The notes beneath the pieces were generated by a model. The model made no database searches and was not told the DNA's origin. It saw only the letters and a list, made by a program, of their open reading frames with translations. Below, piece after piece: positions 1 to 7,999 of a stretch of 64,000 nt of DNA (positions within the stretch are counted from its first letter, which is position 1; every line of letters begins with the position of its first letter). A program made the translations under genes and the position numbers. The DNA is from Phyllobacterium zundukense. Lineage in GTDB: Bacteria > Pseudomonadota > Alphaproteobacteria > Rhizobiales > Rhizobiaceae. The stretch is from positions 1,612,001 to 1,676,000 of the forward strand of contig NZ_CP104973.1 of NCBI RefSeq assembly GCF_025452195.1, given 5' to 3'.

Positions 1-2
1 TC

Positions 3-104
3 CTTGGCGAGCGCCTGCAAACCTATCATCTCGAAGGCGCTGCGCTCATAGTCGTCGGCGTGCTTTTTGTCATCCTGCTCAAGCCTCGGACCAAGTCTGT
101 ATGA
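3..104 (+). CDS. C-terminal end of a DMT/EamA-family transporter (partial)
   Basis: Only the last 33 codons are inside the window; the gene begins upstream of base 1. The reading frame gives a short LGE-containing loop followed by one hydrophobic helix rich in valine, leucine and isoleucine and a basic tail ending KPRTKSV. A loop with LGE followed by a final helix containing GAALIVVGV is typical of the tenth helix of EamA-type drug/metabolite exporters, which act in the inner membrane. The substrate cannot be told from this fragment. It is convergent with the LysR gene that follows. Confidence 0.6.
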   Translation, partial: LGERLQTYHLEGAALIVVGVLFVILLKPRTKSV

Positions 105-190
105 CCAAACCCTGAGGGCCCATTGAAATGACGATGAATGACCCCAATCAATTGGCGTCTGAAGTCTCGATTTCGATTGAGTGGATCCGT

Positions 191-1123
191 TCATTCTCTC
201 TGGAGCGCTTGTGGCCCCGGTTCCTGTAATACTATCTGCAGCCATTTGACGAAGAGGTTCGCAGTTTCCTCGCTCCGTTGCCGTGTCGGGACCACGACGA
301 AATAAGCCCCTCTGGGTTTGATCGCGGCGTCAGTCAGGCGCACCAGTCTTCCCTGCTGCAACAAGTCTTCCACGAGATGTGTCCAGCCCAGCGCGATCCC
401 CTGACCGTTGAGCGCGGCATAGATCGCTTCGGTGTAAAAGCTGCAGCGCAATCCCAGCGTCTTCTTGGGAACCACGATGGAAAATGACGAGAGCCACTCA
501 TTCCAGCCTGTCCATGTTGGATCGTCGGTTTCATTGGAAATGAGGGAATACGAGGTCAGGTCCGCCGGGGTCTTGATGCGCCCGTCTGCGCCGATATATT
601 TTGGGCTGCAGACCGGGAAGACTTCGTCCTCGAACAGCAATTCCGCATGAGCATCCGGCCACATGCCATTGCCGAACCTGATCGCGACATCCGCCTCGCC
701 CAAGTGGAGGTTTGGCATACTGTCCTGAGAGAGGATGCGGAGGTTGATGTAGGGATACTGGCGCGAAAATTCTGAAATTCTGGGCATCAACCAGAAATGC
801 GAGAATGCAACTGTCGCAGAAATGGTCAGCTCGTCGCCGGGTGCGTCCTTGCGAAGGTCGGTGACAGCTTCCGCGATGAGTTTGAAGGCGTCACTGGTGG
901 CCGCCGAAAGCGCCTTGCCCTTGTCCGTCAAAACCACCTTGCGGTGCAGACGCATAAAAAGGGGAAAGCCAAAGTCCTTCTCGAGAAGGTGTATCTGGCG
1001 GCTGACCGCAGCCTGGGTGACGCCGAGTTCCTGGGCGGCCCTCGTAAAGCTCGACAACCTCGACGCCGCTTCGAATACGGTAAGTGCCGTCAATGGTGGC
1101 AGCTGTTTCCTCAAGTTTTTCAC
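191..1123 (-). CDS. LysR-family transcriptional regulator (GcvA-like)
   Basis: A 310-residue LysR-type regulator of normal length. Residues about 10-70 form the winged helix-turn-helix (LTALTVFEAASRLSSFTRAA, then ELGVTQAAVSRQIHLLE), and the rest is a periplasmic-binding-protein-like effector domain. The wording of the N-terminus (PPLTALTVFEAA) is that of the GcvA/AmpR subgroup. It is divergent from the Rieske oxygenase gene at 1257, with 133 bp between them carrying a LysR-type palindrome, so by the usual LysR arrangement it probably controls that oxygenase/reductase pair in response to its substrate. The effector is unknown. Confidence 0.9.
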   Translation of the reverse strand: MKNLRKQLPPLTALTVFEAASRLSSFTRAAQELGVTQAAVSRQIHLLEKDFGFPLFMRLHRKVVLTDKGKALSAATSDAFKLIAEAVTDLRKDAPGDELTISATVAFSHFWLMPRISEFSRQYPYINLRILSQDSMPNLHLGEADVAIRFGNGMWPDAHAELLFEDEVFPVCSPKYIGADGRIKTPADLTSYSLISNETDDPTWTGWNEWLSSFSIVVPKKTLGLRCSFYTEAIYAALNGQGIALGWTHLVEDLLQQGRLVRLTDAAIKPRGAYFVVVPTRQRSEETANLFVKWLQIVLQEPGPQALQRE

Positions 1124-1162
1124 AGTTCACCCCGACTTGGCTGAGCCGCGCCAGAGTTTCCC

Positions 1163-1177
1163 ATTACTTCAGGTAAT
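1163..1177. promoter_or_regulatory. Candidate LysR-binding palindrome (T-N11-A)
   Basis: ATTACTTCAGGTAAT is a perfect 5-bp inverted repeat around a 5-bp centre and contains T-N11-A, the usual core of LysR-type binding sites. It lies between the divergent LysR gene and the oxygenase, 40 bp from the regulator start and about 80 bp from the oxygenase start, a normal position for an autoregulatory and activation site. Binding is inferred. Confidence 0.5.
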
Positions 1178-1256
1178 GTCAATGGCGCACATTTGTGCGG
1201 TTGAATTATTGCGAGTCGGTGCGATTCTAAGGAGGCTTGATCCATAAGGAAACATT

Positions 1257-2510
1257 ATGCTCAATACGTTCCCATCGCCGATCTCCTCTTTGCTCGATGC
1301 GCGTATCGACGGGCACTCTCTTCCTGCTGGACTTTATACGCGCGACGACGTCTTCCAGGCGGACCTCGATGTGTTCTTTTCCAGGCACTGGATTCATGTT
1401 GGTCTCGAGTGCGATGTTCCGGAAGCCGGCGACGCCGTGGTCATCGACATCGGATCGACGAGCCTGATCCTGCTGAGGGACGACGAAAACGACATCCGGG
1501 TGGTCCGCAATGTTTGCCGCCATCGCGGCGCGCGACTGCTGGACGCGGGGTCAACAGTCATTTCCAAGCTGGTGTGCCCCTACCACCAATGGACCTACGA
1601 GCTTTCGGGTGAACTCAGTTATGCCCCGCACATGGGGAAAAACTTTGACAAGAGTTGCAGGAGCCTGAAGCCGGTCAACTTCAAGTCGATCGGCGGCCTG
1701 ATCTATGTTTGTCTTTCCGACAATCCTCCGCAAGACATTAAACGGCTGGAGGAAGTCATGGAGCCGCGACTCGCGCCCTATGATATCCGCAACGCCAAGG
1801 TCGCACACCAGCTGGACGTCATCGAGAAGGGCAACTGGAAGCTCACCATGGAGAACAACCGGGAGTGCTATCACTGCTCGGCCAACCACCCGGAATTGTG
1901 TGTTTCGTTCGTCGATCTTGACTTCGGATATGATCCCGACAGCCTCAGCCCGGAGGACCGGGAAGAGGCTGAAGCGCACTTCGCCATGTACAGCGAGCGT
2001 ACGAAAGGCTGGGAGACAGACGGATTTCCATCGTCTACGGTCGAACAGGTGAGAAACTGTGAAACCAATTTCCGCACCCAGCGCCTGATTATCGCCGGGG
2101 CGGGCGAGTCCCAGACGGAGGACTCGACCGCCGCCTCGCAGAAGCTTCTTGGAACAATGACCCGCAAGGATCTCGGCGACACGCATCTTTGGGGGCACAG
2201 CAGCTGGTGTCACTTCATGGGCGACCATGCCGTGGTCTCCATCGCAATCCCGCTCTCTGCCGACACGACGTTAATCCGGACGAAATGGCTGGTTCACAAG
2301 GACGCGATCGAGGGCGTCGACTACGATCTTGCCAAACTTGCCCACGTATGGACCGAGACCACCAATCAGGACGCAGAGCTCGTTGCTCGCGCCCAGGCGG
2401 GCGTTCAGGACCCCGGCTATGAGCCTGGCCCTTATTCCAGGTTCACCGAAGTCGCGCTCGACGACTTTGCGACCTGGTACATTGAACGGATGCGCGCCCA
2501 TGGCTACTGA
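1257..2510 (+). CDS. Rieske-type aromatic ring-hydroxylating/N-demethylating oxygenase alpha subunit (GbcA/stachydrine-demethylase-like)
   Basis: A 417-residue terminal oxygenase. The Rieske [2Fe-2S] ligands are C87, H89, C107 and H110 (CRHRG... then CPYHQW). The mononuclear iron region is ENNRECYHCSANHPEL, with the bridging acidic residue E203 and iron ligands H206 and H211. That wording, with Glu rather than the Asp of classic aromatic dioxygenases, is typical of the quaternary-amine demethylases (glycine betaine GbcA, stachydrine Stc2, carnitine oxygenases). It therefore probably removes a methyl or cleaves an amine as formaldehyde or aldehyde in the cytoplasm, using electrons from the reductase encoded next. 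A ribosome site AAGGA lies a few bases before the ATG. The exact substrate is not determined; no other betaine catabolic gene is adjacent. Confidence 0.85.
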   Translation: MLNTFPSPISSLLDARIDGHSLPAGLYTRDDVFQADLDVFFSRHWIHVGLECDVPEAGDAVVIDIGSTSLILLRDDENDIRVVRNVCRHRGARLLDAGSTVISKLVCPYHQWTYELSGELSYAPHMGKNFDKSCRSLKPVNFKSIGGLIYVCLSDNPPQDIKRLEEVMEPRLAPYDIRNAKVAHQLDVIEKGNWKLTMENNRECYHCSANHPELCVSFVDLDFGYDPDSLSPEDREEAEAHFAMYSERTKGWETDGFPSSTVEQVRNCETNFRTQRLIIAGAGESQTEDSTAASQKLLGTMTRKDLGDTHLWGHSSWCHFMGDHAVVSIAIPLSADTTLIRTKWLVHKDAIEGVDYDLAKLAHVWTETTNQDAELVARAQAGVQDPGYEPGPYSRFTEVALDDFATWYIERMRAHGY

Positions 2511-3579
2511 TCTCCTTCTCAATGCCGTGGGCCGAGCAAGCGGCGGATACTGTGACCCGGAGACCGACGGCGAACTCCTTTGCATCGACGTTCATGACGA
2601 AACGCATGACGTGAAAAGTTTCACGTTCGTCTCGCCCGAGCGGAAACAATTCGAGTTCAGCGCCGGCCAGTATTTCAAATTCGAGCTCGGTCTCGACAAC
2701 GAAGACGACGGGCGCTGCTACAGCGTCTCTTCTTCTCCACTGCGCAAGAACGCCATTACAGTCACGGTGAAGCGCGTTCCGGGAGGTAGAGTGTCGAACT
2801 GGCTGCATGACAATTTGATACCGAACATGGCCGTTCGCGCGTCGGGGCCACTCGGCCGTTTTATCCGGCCAGCGGCGAAGAAATACCTTTTCCTGTCAGG
2901 TGGCTCAGGAATCACGCCGTTCATGTCGATGGCGCGGGAGCTTGCCGACACGGCCGAGTCGACCGATGTCATCTTTCTACATGCGGGCAGAAATCCAAAA
3001 GACCTTATCTTCCGCGAAGAGGCTGCAAACATCGCCCGACGCGTCAAAGGGTTCAGACTTCTGCTGCTTCCCGAAGACATCGGAACCGAACGAGGTTGGC
3101 CGGGTATTTCCGGCCGTATCTCCAAGGAGTTCCTTGCACTGGCCGCACCCGATATCTCCGACCGCGTCGTCATGTGCTGCGGACCCGCACCATTCATGGC
3201 GGCCGCGAGAAAGATCAGCGTCGAACTGGGTGTTCCCGAATCCAACTACCTTGAAGAAAGCTTCGACGGCGTTGTCATCGAAGCTCCAGCGCCGGCCTTC
3301 GAGGCTGTCGAAACAAAATCGTTCAGTGTGCAGTTTTCGAAACAGGGCAAGTATATCGACGTCCGCGCGGATCAGACGGTTCTCTCCTGCGCCAAAAAAT
3401 CCGGCGTCAGAATTCCATCATCGTGTGCCAGCGGTATCTGCGGGACCTGCAAGTCCAAGCTCGTGAGCGGATCCGTCGACATGAAACACGATGGAGGGAT
3501 CAGGCAAAGAGAGATTGACGCTGGCTTCTTCCTGCCGTGCTGTTCCAGACCGCTCAGCGATCTCATTGTCGAACGCTAG
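2500..3579 (+). CDS. Hybrid ferredoxin-NAD(P)H reductase, electron donor of the Rieske oxygenase (GbcB-like)
   Basis: 359 residues from the ATG at 2500, which overlaps the oxygenase stop by 11 bases; an in-frame ATG at 2329 lies deep inside the oxygenase and is rejected. The N-terminal half has an FAD-binding segment (RCYSVSSSP) and an NAD-binding segment (FLSGGSGITPFMSMA, later CCGPAPFM). The C-terminal 90 residues are a plant-type [2Fe-2S] ferredoxin with the ligand pattern CASGICGTC from about residue 308 and a final cysteine in LPCCSRP. This order (FNR then ferredoxin) is that of GbcB/VanB-like reductases. It passes electrons from NAD(P)H to the Rieske centre of the preceding protein; the overlap implies co-translation. 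Confidence 0.88.
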   Translation: MATDLLLNAVGRASGGYCDPETDGELLCIDVHDETHDVKSFTFVSPERKQFEFSAGQYFKFELGLDNEDDGRCYSVSSSPLRKNAITVTVKRVPGGRVSNWLHDNLIPNMAVRASGPLGRFIRPAAKKYLFLSGGSGITPFMSMARELADTAESTDVIFLHAGRNPKDLIFREEAANIARRVKGFRLLLLPEDIGTERGWPGISGRISKEFLALAAPDISDRVVMCCGPAPFMAAARKISVELGVPESNYLEESFDGVVIEAPAPAFEAVETKSFSVQFSKQGKYIDVRADQTVLSCAKKSGVRIPSSCASGICGTCKSKLVSGSVDMKHDGGIRQREIDAGFFLPCCSRPLSDLIVER

Positions 3580-3651
3580 ACTGGCTCGTGCAGAAACCAA
3601 GTCAGGACGGGGCTGCGGGCCTTGTGAAAAGCGAGAACCGATGATCATTGT

Positions 3652-3984
3652 TCATCGATCCGCCTGACGCGTCGACAGGATCACAGGCCGGATGTTTCCT
3701 TCAACAACCGCGCGCGCTCCGATGGCGGGATGCCGGTCTGTCGTGTCTTCTACGACGGTATAAAGTTTGTCGTCTCGAAATGCGCTAAATGTTCTTGTCG
3801 TATCCCCATCGGCAGGCGCCACGTCCATATCAAGGAAATCGTCTTCGGCTTCCGCGGCGACGACTCGGGCATCGGCGGCAGATCGAGCGCGAACGATGAC
3901 CTCGCCCTGATTATCCGCATTATCCCAGCGCGGATCAGCTTCGTCGGCAATAGGCAGAAGGCGAAAAATTTTTAGCGGTTCCAT
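3652..3984 (-). CDS. Conserved hypothetical protein, 110 residues
   Basis: An acidic, soluble-looking protein with no signal peptide or membrane helix. It opens MEPLKIFRLLPI, has an alanine- and aspartate-rich middle (residues 33-60) and resembles small rhizobial proteins without assigned function. A GGAG site lies 7 bases upstream of its ATG. It is divergent from the DUF982 gene at 4123, so the two share an upstream region of about 140 bp containing an EcfG-like site pointing to the other gene. No function can be given. Confidence 0.6.
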   Translation of the reverse strand: MEPLKIFRLLPIADEADPRWDNADNQGEVIVRARSAADARVVAAEAEDDFLDMDVAPADGDTTRTFSAFRDDKLYTVVEDTTDRHPAIGARAVVEGNIRPVILSTRQADR

Positions 3985-4016
3985 GGTTAGCTCCGTTGTA
4001 CAGGTCTATTCCATAC

Positions 4017-4041
4017 GGAACGTAGCGGCGCCGGTTTTGTT
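4017..4041 (+). promoter_or_regulatory. Candidate EcfG (general stress) promoter of the DUF982 gene
   Basis: GGAAC, 16 bases, then TGTT; the alphaproteobacterial EcfG consensus is GGAAC-N16/17-CGTT, so one -10 base differs. It ends about 80 bases before the DUF982 start at 4123. Confidence 0.4.
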
Positions 4042-4122
4042 GCAGCACGATGTGTCCCCGTGACTTTCAGAGAGCAAAAATCGTCATGGAACAACTGTCA
4101 CATTGAAACGTTAGGTTGCGCT

Positions 4123-4380
4123 ATGACCACACCGTTTCCCTCTGTGACCATCGAAATCCAGCCTGCCGGAAAGTCCCGGAACATCGCGTCTGCCCCGGAG
4201 GCTGCCGAAGTTCTGTTGATGGACTGGCCAATTCATGACGGCGTCAAACTGAAGGCGGCAAGGCAGAAATGTCTTGATGCGCTGGATGGTAAGGTAACAG
4301 TTACTGAATGCCGCTCGGCGTTCATCGAAGCGGCCAAAGAGGCTCGCATATTTGTCGATTATCCGGTGAAGAGATTCTAG
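4123..4380 (+). CDS. DUF982 domain protein
   Basis: 85 residues from ATG 4123. The frame is open further upstream but the extra part does not look coding. The protein matches the DUF982 pattern: a short beta-like start, then EAAEVLLMDWP, then ARQKCLDALDGK and a final FIEAAKEARIFVDYP. DUF982 proteins are small, cytoplasmic and almost confined to Rhizobiales; their role is unknown but several are stress-induced. A second DUF982 gene of the same length lies at 18564 and also has an EcfG-like site upstream. Confidence 0.75.
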   Translation: MTTPFPSVTIEIQPAGKSRNIASAPEAAEVLLMDWPIHDGVKLKAARQKCLDALDGKVTVTECRSAFIEAAKEARIFVDYPVKRF

Positions 4381-4381
4381 G

Positions 4382-5011
4382 TCACGTATCGAAGTTGCGC
4401 TTCAGAACGGCCGAGAACATCGGGTCGTTGGCTATATTGTCGGCGATGTCGGTGAGTTTTGGAAAAGATTGCGAGAATTCTTTCCTTCCTGGCCGCCAGT
4501 TGCGCATGACCGCGATATAAAGGTCGATAGCGCTGAAATTATTGCCGAGAAAACAGGGTGTATCGGCGACATCTTCCACGTGTCCCCACAATGTTTTGCG
4601 ATATCGATCGACAGTCCGCTTGTAACCGTCCTGTGCATCTTTCGGTAGTTGCCAGCGGGCAGGGTCATCGCTGAATGTCGACGTGGGGTAGATTTCGCTG
4701 ACGATGTAAATGAGCCAGCGGAGGAATGCCGGCCGTTGCCGGTCGCTGGTTGCAGGCGCAAGTTTTGCATCAGGAAATGCGTCGGCCAGATGAAGGATAA
4801 TCGCTGCGCTTTCGGTCATGACATCGCCATCCGGCATGATCAGCGTCGGAACCTGTCCGAGCGGATTCAATTCCAGCAAACGGTCGCGATCGGGGCCCGG
4901 CTCGAGATAGGGGATCTCTTCGAGTTCGAATTCAGCGCCGGCTTTGAGCATTGCCAATTCGATGACAACCGACCCGCAACCTTTCGATCCGATGAGAACA
5001 TATTTGCTCAC
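4382..5011 (-). CDS. Glutathione S-transferase family protein
   Basis: 209 residues from a GTG start at 5011 (VSKYVLIGSKGCGS). The longer open frame to 5140 overlaps the upstream DUF2188 gene and adds nothing GST-like. Residues 1-80 form a thioredoxin fold with the cis-proline segment GQVPTLIMPDGDVMTESAAII, which binds glutathione; the rest is the helical domain with the FLGNNFSAIDLYIAV motif. It probably conjugates or transfers glutathione in the cytoplasm; the substrate is unknown. It starts 13 bases after the DUF2188 stop, so the two are probably one transcript. A near-contact Ser/Cys sits at SKGCGS near the N-terminus. Confidence 0.85.
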   Translation of the reverse strand: MSKYVLIGSKGCGSVVIELAMLKAGAEFELEEIPYLEPGPDRDRLLELNPLGQVPTLIMPDGDVMTESAAIILHLADAFPDAKLAPATSDRQRPAFLRWLIYIVSEIYPTSTFSDDPARWQLPKDAQDGYKRTVDRYRKTLWGHVEDVADTPCFLGNNFSAIDLYIAVMRNWRPGRKEFSQSFPKLTDIADNIANDPMFSAVLKRNFDT

Positions 5012-5024
5012 AGCCTTTGCTCCA

Positions 5025-5273
5025 TCAAGTTTTGGCGTCATCCTCGACATCGACTTCAGGCCGGTCACTTCCCCTGACCGATTCCTGATGCCATGTGCCA
5101 TCTGAGGTTTCATAGCTGATCTGGGCATCCTCGCCACCAATTTGCTGGCGTTTGGCTGCCTCCCTGGCAGCTCTCAACGCAGCGTCATGGGAGGGAAACT
5201 TCTCGGACCAGACGTCTCCGAGCTTGTAGGCCCAACCGCCGTCATGGGCATGGACATGATAGGTGAGATGCAT
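5025..5273 (-). CDS. DUF2188 family protein
   Basis: 82 residues from ATG 5273; the first part (MHLTYHVHAHDGGWAYKLGD) gives the beta-hairpin of DUF2188, whose members read a signature of the form HV-x-h-x-x-GGWAV. The middle (HDAALRAAREAAKRQQ) is an alanine-rich helix and the tail is acidic. Such proteins are small, cytoplasmic and often found among stress genes. It is first in a two-gene unit with the GST. An upstream GGAAC was examined, but no -10 element at the right spacing follows. Confidence 0.7.
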   Translation of the reverse strand: MHLTYHVHAHDGGWAYKLGDVWSEKFPSHDAALRAAREAAKRQQIGGEDAQISYETSDGTWHQESVRGSDRPEVDVEDDAKT

Positions 5274-5467
5274 GAAAGTTCTCCATTTGGACCGACTGAT
5301 CTGATTGCACGGTGCTGCTATCAGGCGAAAAGAAAATGAACCGCCGAAGATTTTGTTCCAGCCAGAGCCACGATTGATGGCAAAGTAAATCTTCAGTGAT
5401 TTGTCGAATGAATGGCTGCAGAGTTTAATGTAGCACACTTATCGGGCGATCAGCGAAGGGACGGGGC

Positions 5468-6343
5468 ATGTCCAAATCCAATGCAGCGCTTTCGGGCACA
5501 TTCAAAATTGGCGGAGACATCGAGATCAATCGCCTCGGTTTCGGCGCCATGCGCATTACTGGTCCGGGGATATGGGGCGAACCGACCGATCGTGCCGAAG
5601 CGATCCACACGTTGGAGCGCCTTCCCGAATTCGGCGTGAATTTCATCGATACTGCCGATTCCTACGGTCCTAATGTCTCCGAAGAGTTGATCAGGGAAGC
5701 GTTGCATCCCTATGGCGATATGTTGATCGCAACGAAAGCTGGGCTCGCACGCACGGGCCCAAACCTGTAGACGCCGCTCGGTCGACCGGAATATTTGATT
5801 CAGCAGGCCTATGCCAGCTGCCGCCGGCTTGGTGTCGAACAGATCGGTCTCTGGCAATTGCACCGGATCGACGCGAACGTGCCGAGAGACGAGCAGTTTT
5901 CGGCGGTAAAGAAGCTTCTTGATGATGGTGTAATCCGTCATGCGGGCCTGAGCGAGGTATCGGTTGCCGACATCAAGGCCGCATCAAAACATTTCAAAGT
6001 GGCCACGGTGCAAAACCGCTACAACCTTGTCGATCGAACCAGCGAGGACGTGCTCGACTATTGCGGCGAAAACAACATCGGTTTCATTCCGTGGTTCCCG
6101 CTCGCAGCGGGCGATCTGGCAAAGCCTGGATCTCTTCTCGACAAGATGGCCTCAGCTCACTCGGCCGGTCCAAGCCAGATCGCGCTGGCCTGGGTCTTGA
6201 AGCGCAGCCCGGTGATGCTGCCCATCCCGGGTACATCCAGGGCGGCGCATCTCGCGGAAAACATCGCAGCCGCGGCAATCGAACTTTCCAACCAAGAATT
6301 CGCTGCGCTGGATGCGGAAGGGAAGGCGTGGAAGGCGGGCTAA
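5468..6343 (+). pseudogene. Aldo/keto reductase interrupted by one in-frame amber codon
   Basis: The frame is continuous from 5468 to 6343 except for TAG at 5768-5770, so the homologous parts are residues 1-100 ([10 protein letters not shown]...[13 protein letters not shown]) and the remaining about 190 codons ([12 protein letters not shown]...). Family members usually have tryptophan just where the stop lies (GPN-x-W before a proline and GRPEYL), so TGG to TAG is the simplest lesion. The parts carry the AKR features: [10 protein letters not shown] with the catalytic Asp/Tyr region, IATKAG with the lysine, and the late NADPH segment [19 protein letters not shown]. An intact protein would be an NADPH-dependent oxidoreductase of about 290 residues. 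A sequencing error or suppression cannot be excluded. Confidence 0.8.
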
Positions 6344-6353
6344 TCAGTCCGGG

Positions 6354-6428
6354 GCCAAGCACGTTCTGAAGGCGATCAAGCAGCGGGTGCTGGCCGGCTA
6401 TGATTTTCCGGTGCGCTTCATCCAGTGA
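6354..6428 (+). pseudogene. Possible C-terminal gene remnant, unrecognised
   Basis: Directly after the aldo/keto reductase stop, one frame gives a protein-like tail, AKHVLKAIKQRVLAGYDFP followed by VRFIQ and a stop, with good codon use but no start. It may be the end of a lost gene. I do not recognise the family, and chance is possible. Confidence 0.25.
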
Positions 6429-6476
6429 AAACCACTGGGCGCAAGCGATCGACCCGCCCCCTTTCGAACAAGAGCG

Positions 6477-6986
6477 TCATGAACGCCGCAGCATCACCTC
6501 TACGGGCGGTCTGTTGCGAATGGTCTGGTACACCACGCAGTAGCGTTCGGTGAGCTTGAGGAGCTGGTCGAGCTTGTCTTGCGGTGCTTCCGTTTCAACG
6601 TCGAAGATTAGGCGAATTTGGGCAAAGCCAACTGCAGCGTCCTTGGCAACGCCGAGGGTACCGCGGAAATCGAGATCACCTTCGGCCGAGACGGCAGCGG
6701 ATTGAAGCGGAATCTCCAGCGCCGTCGCCACTGCCTTCATGGTCACGCCCGCGCAGGCAACGAGTGCTTCGAGCAGCATGTCACCGGAGCATAGTTCCAG
6801 GCCGGTCCCCCCAGTCGCGGGATGCAGGCCCGCGACAGCAAGAAGGCGTCCAGTCTCCACTTTGCAGGCGATATTTTGGTCATCGAGCGTGCCGTGCGCC
6901 TTTAGCGTGATATATGCGTCCTTCGGGTCGGTTTTGTAACGCTCCTTGATCGGCGCCTGAATGGCGCGCAGCGTGGCAGCATCCAT
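6477..6986 (-). CDS. OsmC family protein
   Basis: 169 residues from ATG 6986, which has AAGGAG 9 bases upstream; the open frame extends to 7181 but that part overlaps folA and is not OsmC-like. The second half has the OsmC signature: a cysteine in GLELCSGDMLLEALVACAGVTM (two cysteines about 12 residues apart) and a following VSAEGDLDFRGTLGV strand. OsmC proteins are cytoplasmic peroxidases that reduce organic hydroperoxides through the two cysteines, or, in this longer subgroup, remain uncharacterised. It lies downstream of folA on the same strand. Confidence 0.8.
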   Translation of the reverse strand: MDAATLRAIQAPIKERYKTDPKDAYITLKAHGTLDDQNIACKVETGRLLAVAGLHPATGGTGLELCSGDMLLEALVACAGVTMKAVATALEIPLQSAAVSAEGDLDFRGTLGVAKDAAVGFAQIRLIFDVETEAPQDKLDQLLKLTERYCVVYQTIRNRPPVEVMLRRS

Positions 6987-7126
6987 GGGGTGGCACTCCT
7001 TTTCGACGGCCGTTTTTAGTATATCGATGAAGTCGTCGTGCCTTGAAGCGATAGCAGGGAAGTCGAGCCCTCTCAAGGGCTGCTCCGTGTCCGCAACGAT
7101 CAAGTGAAAACTGTCCCTGATCGTCC

Positions 7127-7564
7127 CTATCTGTGTTGGTCGCGGTGATTTACGGCAACTTCGCCACCCCCTGTAAGCCATCTTGCATCGAACCAGCGAT
7201 CAGCCGGCCCGTCATAGGGCAGCCGCGTGACATCCCAGTGGCTGACGAAGCGTGCATAGGCGTCCCAGACCGGTGGGCCGCCACCGATGAAAACGACACG
7301 GCCAGCAAAGCGCCTGAGAGTTTCCTCGGGATCCATGCTGGAGCGAATGACGACAAGTTCCCGATCCGTGCGAGCAAAATCCGGAACGCTCGCAATCGTC
7401 TTGGGGCCAGCGAGCAAGACGTGTCCTCTCGTGAGGTCGAAAAACCGTGCAACGTCAGCCACGAACTCCGGCGACCGGTCGCCTTCCCATGGAAGGCCGC
7501 CTTTGAGGCCGAGCTGCCCCGTTTGGCCGATGGCACAGACAACCCTGACGACAGTCTTCTTCAT
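7127..7564 (-). CDS. folA: Dihydrofolate reductase
   Basis: 145 residues from ATG 7564 (MKKTVVRVVCAIG). The order of motifs is that of DHFR: an N-terminal strand, then GLKGGLPWEGDRSPEF with the conserved LPW, a helix with DLTRGHVLLAGPKT, DRELVVIRSS, and VVFIGGGPPVWDAYA, the nucleotide-binding glycine segment. DHFR reduces dihydrofolate to tetrahydrofolate with NADPH in the cytoplasm. It is shorter than the usual 160 or so residues, and the substrate acid is E in LPWEGDRSPEF or nearby. The start overlaps the stop of an upstream small ORF as ATGA. No thymidylate synthase gene is adjacent. Confidence 0.8.
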   Translation of the reverse strand: MKKTVVRVVCAIGQTGQLGLKGGLPWEGDRSPEFVADVARFFDLTRGHVLLAGPKTIASVPDFARTDRELVVIRSSMDPEETLRRFAGRVVFIGGGPPVWDAYARFVSHWDVTRLPYDGPADRWFDARWLTGGGEVAVNHRDQHR

Positions 7565-7854
7565 GAGAACTCCATCCATAACTGGTCTGATGGATCTGTT
7601 GCAACGTTCCCCGCGGCATGGAGCGGTTCGCCTTCACAGACCCACCGTCGTTGCCATCGGTATCTTTTGACAAGCGTCCATTCACCCTCGGCCTTGGCCT
7701 TCGCATCTGCATGGAAAGGCGGCCAGTTGTTCAGGATTTCACCTGCCGGGAAGTATTGTAAGAGAAGACGTGTGCAGAGGGAAGCAGGACGGTGAAGCGC
7801 GGTGCAATGCAAATAGCCCCGAGCCGGGAGGAGCATCACTGCGGCACGCATCAA
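7561..7854 (-). CDS. Small ORF upstream of and overlapping folA, unknown
   Basis: Up to 97 codons. The C-terminal two thirds (AGEILNNWPPFHADAKAKAE, then a Trp/Arg-rich stretch and DPSDQLWMEFS) look protein-like, and the stop overlaps the folA start as ATGA, the usual sign of translational coupling. The N-terminus is cysteine-rich and may not be real. I do not recognise a family. Otherwise the stretch 7580-7990 between folA and the insertion element holds nothing I can identify. Confidence 0.3.
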   Translation of the reverse strand: MMRAAVMLLPARGYLHCTALHRPASLCTRLLLQYFPAGEILNNWPPFHADAKAKAEGEWTLVKRYRWQRRWVCEGEPLHAAGNVATDPSDQLWMEFS

Positions 7855-7993
7855 TTGGTTTATGGCGCGATTACAGAGGAGTTGCAGCCCTCTGGTTCAA
7901 TCCGAATGCGTGTTTTCAGCATCCTCAAGGGTATGTGGTCCGAAATCGCATAGCGTGTGGAACTTGATCGAAATACGGCGGTCAATTCCGTTA

Positions 7994-7999
7994 GCTAGC
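7994..7999. repeat. Left copy of the IS481 target duplication (GCTAGC)
   Basis: GCTAGC abuts the left end of the insertion element; the partner ACTAGC abuts the right end at 9032-9037. Both fit NCTAGN, the 6-bp target known for Bordetella IS481; one base has diverged. The transposase stop codon TAG lies within this duplicated target. Confidence 0.65.

Noticed and set aside
2329..2499. Longer N-terminus for the oxygenase reductase
   Set aside because: The extra 57 codons lie inside the oxygenase gene; ATG 2500 gives the normal family start.
5273..5400. EcfG promoter for the DUF2188 gene
   Set aside because: A GGAAC is present on the minus strand, but GTT follows at 13 bases or a non-matching CATT at 16, outside the allowed spacing.
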